From Bathymodiolus thermophilus thioautotrophic gill symbiont (GTDB lineage: Bacteria; Pseudomonadota; Gammaproteobacteria; PS1; Pseudothioglobaceae), in assembly GCF_003711265.1 (NCBI RefSeq), contig NZ_CP024634.1, positions 2,418,001 through 2,482,000 of the forward strand: a stretch of DNA of 64,000 bases, read 5' to 3'. Each line of letters starts with the position of its first letter. Within the stretch, counting starts at the first letter, position 1. Positions 63,736 to 64,000 of this stretch are shown here, in pieces. The position numbers and the translations under genes were made by a program. Under the pieces are notes generated by a model, which saw only the letters and a program-made list of their open reading frames with translations, searched no databases and was not told the DNA's origin.

Positions 63736-64000
63736 CACTCGAACTGTTGCCCTACAAGCGATTTACTCAGTTGTTTTAGAAAAAAAATCACTCTCTGCTT
63801 TTGTTTATCCAGAAGAAGTGAGTGCCTTAACAAAATCTTTGGTTTTTGGTACTATTCGTTTTTACCATCAGCTTAATGACATTGTTTCTGGATTGTTAAA
63901 ACATTCACTAAAAAAAGAAGATTTGGACATTCATTGTCTGATGTTGCTCGGTGCTTATCAAATACTGCATTCTAATGTAGCAGCCCATGCCAGCATTTTT
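63725..64000 (+). CDS. rsmB: 16S rRNA m5C967 methyltransferase RsmB, N-terminal part (cut by window)
   Basis: The frame reads [20 protein letters not shown], then SLVFGTIRFYHQLNDIVSGL, LDIHCLMLLGAYQILH and HASIF to the window end: the NusB-like N-terminal domain of RsmB/Sun. The best start is a TTG at 63725, which overlaps the DsbC-like gene by 11 bases; no ATG is available after the in-frame stop at about 63704. It lacks a good ribosome site, so the start is tentative. RsmB methylates cytosine 967 of 16S rRNA. Confidence 0.85.
   Translation, partial: MENNTRTVALQAIYSVVLEKKSLSAFVYPEEVSALTKSLVFGTIRFYHQLNDIVSGLLKHSLKKEDLDIHCLMLLGAYQILHSNVAAHASIF

Noticed and set aside
1-64000. tRNA, rRNA or riboswitch genes
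   Set aside because: I looked through the gaps between genes and saw no tRNA cloverleaf, no rRNA segment and no convincing riboswitch core; small unknown RNAs cannot be ruled out.

Overview
The window looks like chromosome of a sulfur-oxidising gammaproteobacterium of the SUP05 / thiotrophic mussel-symbiont type. The DNA is AT-rich and carries reverse-type dissimilatory sulfite reductase genes in the oxidiser order dsrA-dsrB-dsrE-dsrF-dsrH-dsrC, a tusA-dsrE2 pair, a second DsrC-like gene, and otherwise gammaproteobacterial housekeeping genes. The lineage is inferred from gene content only; there is no rRNA, tRNA or CRISPR array that I can see.

Layout. 1-3.7 kb: dsrCHFEBA on the minus strand (dsrC cut by the window edge). 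4.1-13.6 kb: gltD, rplS, xerD, greA, carB, mlaA, carA, a small HMA-domain protein and thiS. 13.6-17 kb: two secreted DUF1566 (lectin-fold-like) proteins, one a large lipoprotein. 17-30 kb: a PP-loop ATPase, prmA, dsrC-like, alaS, a YciO/TrpH pair, glmS, a TolC-like/XRE operon, galU and pgi. 30.5-41.3 kb: an accessory block of secreted proteins, made of an EGF-like/EF-hand-like gene broken by a frameshift in a run of G, a 2263-residue mosaic surface protein, a 541-residue secreted protein with a hydrophobic core, and an intact paralogue of the first gene. 41.7-48 kb: glnS, hemW, rdgB, rpiA, bepA, tusA, dsrE2. 48.2-51.5 kb: another secreted orphan gene whose only good start is ATA, and a complete IS5-type insertion sequence. 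51.5-64 kb: a HAD phosphatase, hemL, holB, tmk, a pabC-mltG fusion, a DUF1538-DUF1538-PII-CBS operon, a DUF302 protein, an MBL hydrolase, pepA, a DsbC-like protein and the start of rsmB.

The most unusual feature at window scale is a family of near-palindromic, non-coding elements of about 150-180 bp (MITE-like). Their ends read GAGACCTTTGCATAAATA and the inverse. Nine well-preserved copies and several relics lie between the genes, many flanked by 4-5 bp direct repeats. Two copies supply the last codons and the stop of a neighbouring gene (pgi and the yciO-like gene), one is split by a second inverted-repeat element, and two lie between a gene and its terminator.

How the genes work together: DsrAB with DsrEFH, DsrC, TusA and DsrE2 form the cytoplasmic sulfur-relay and sulfur-oxidation machinery. 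The remaining core genes serve nitrogen and carbamoyl-phosphate metabolism, sugar-nucleotide and hexose-phosphate metabolism, haem synthesis, translation and envelope upkeep. The secreted mosaic and EGF-like proteins suggest surface contact with a host or other cells; that is an inference from domain content only.
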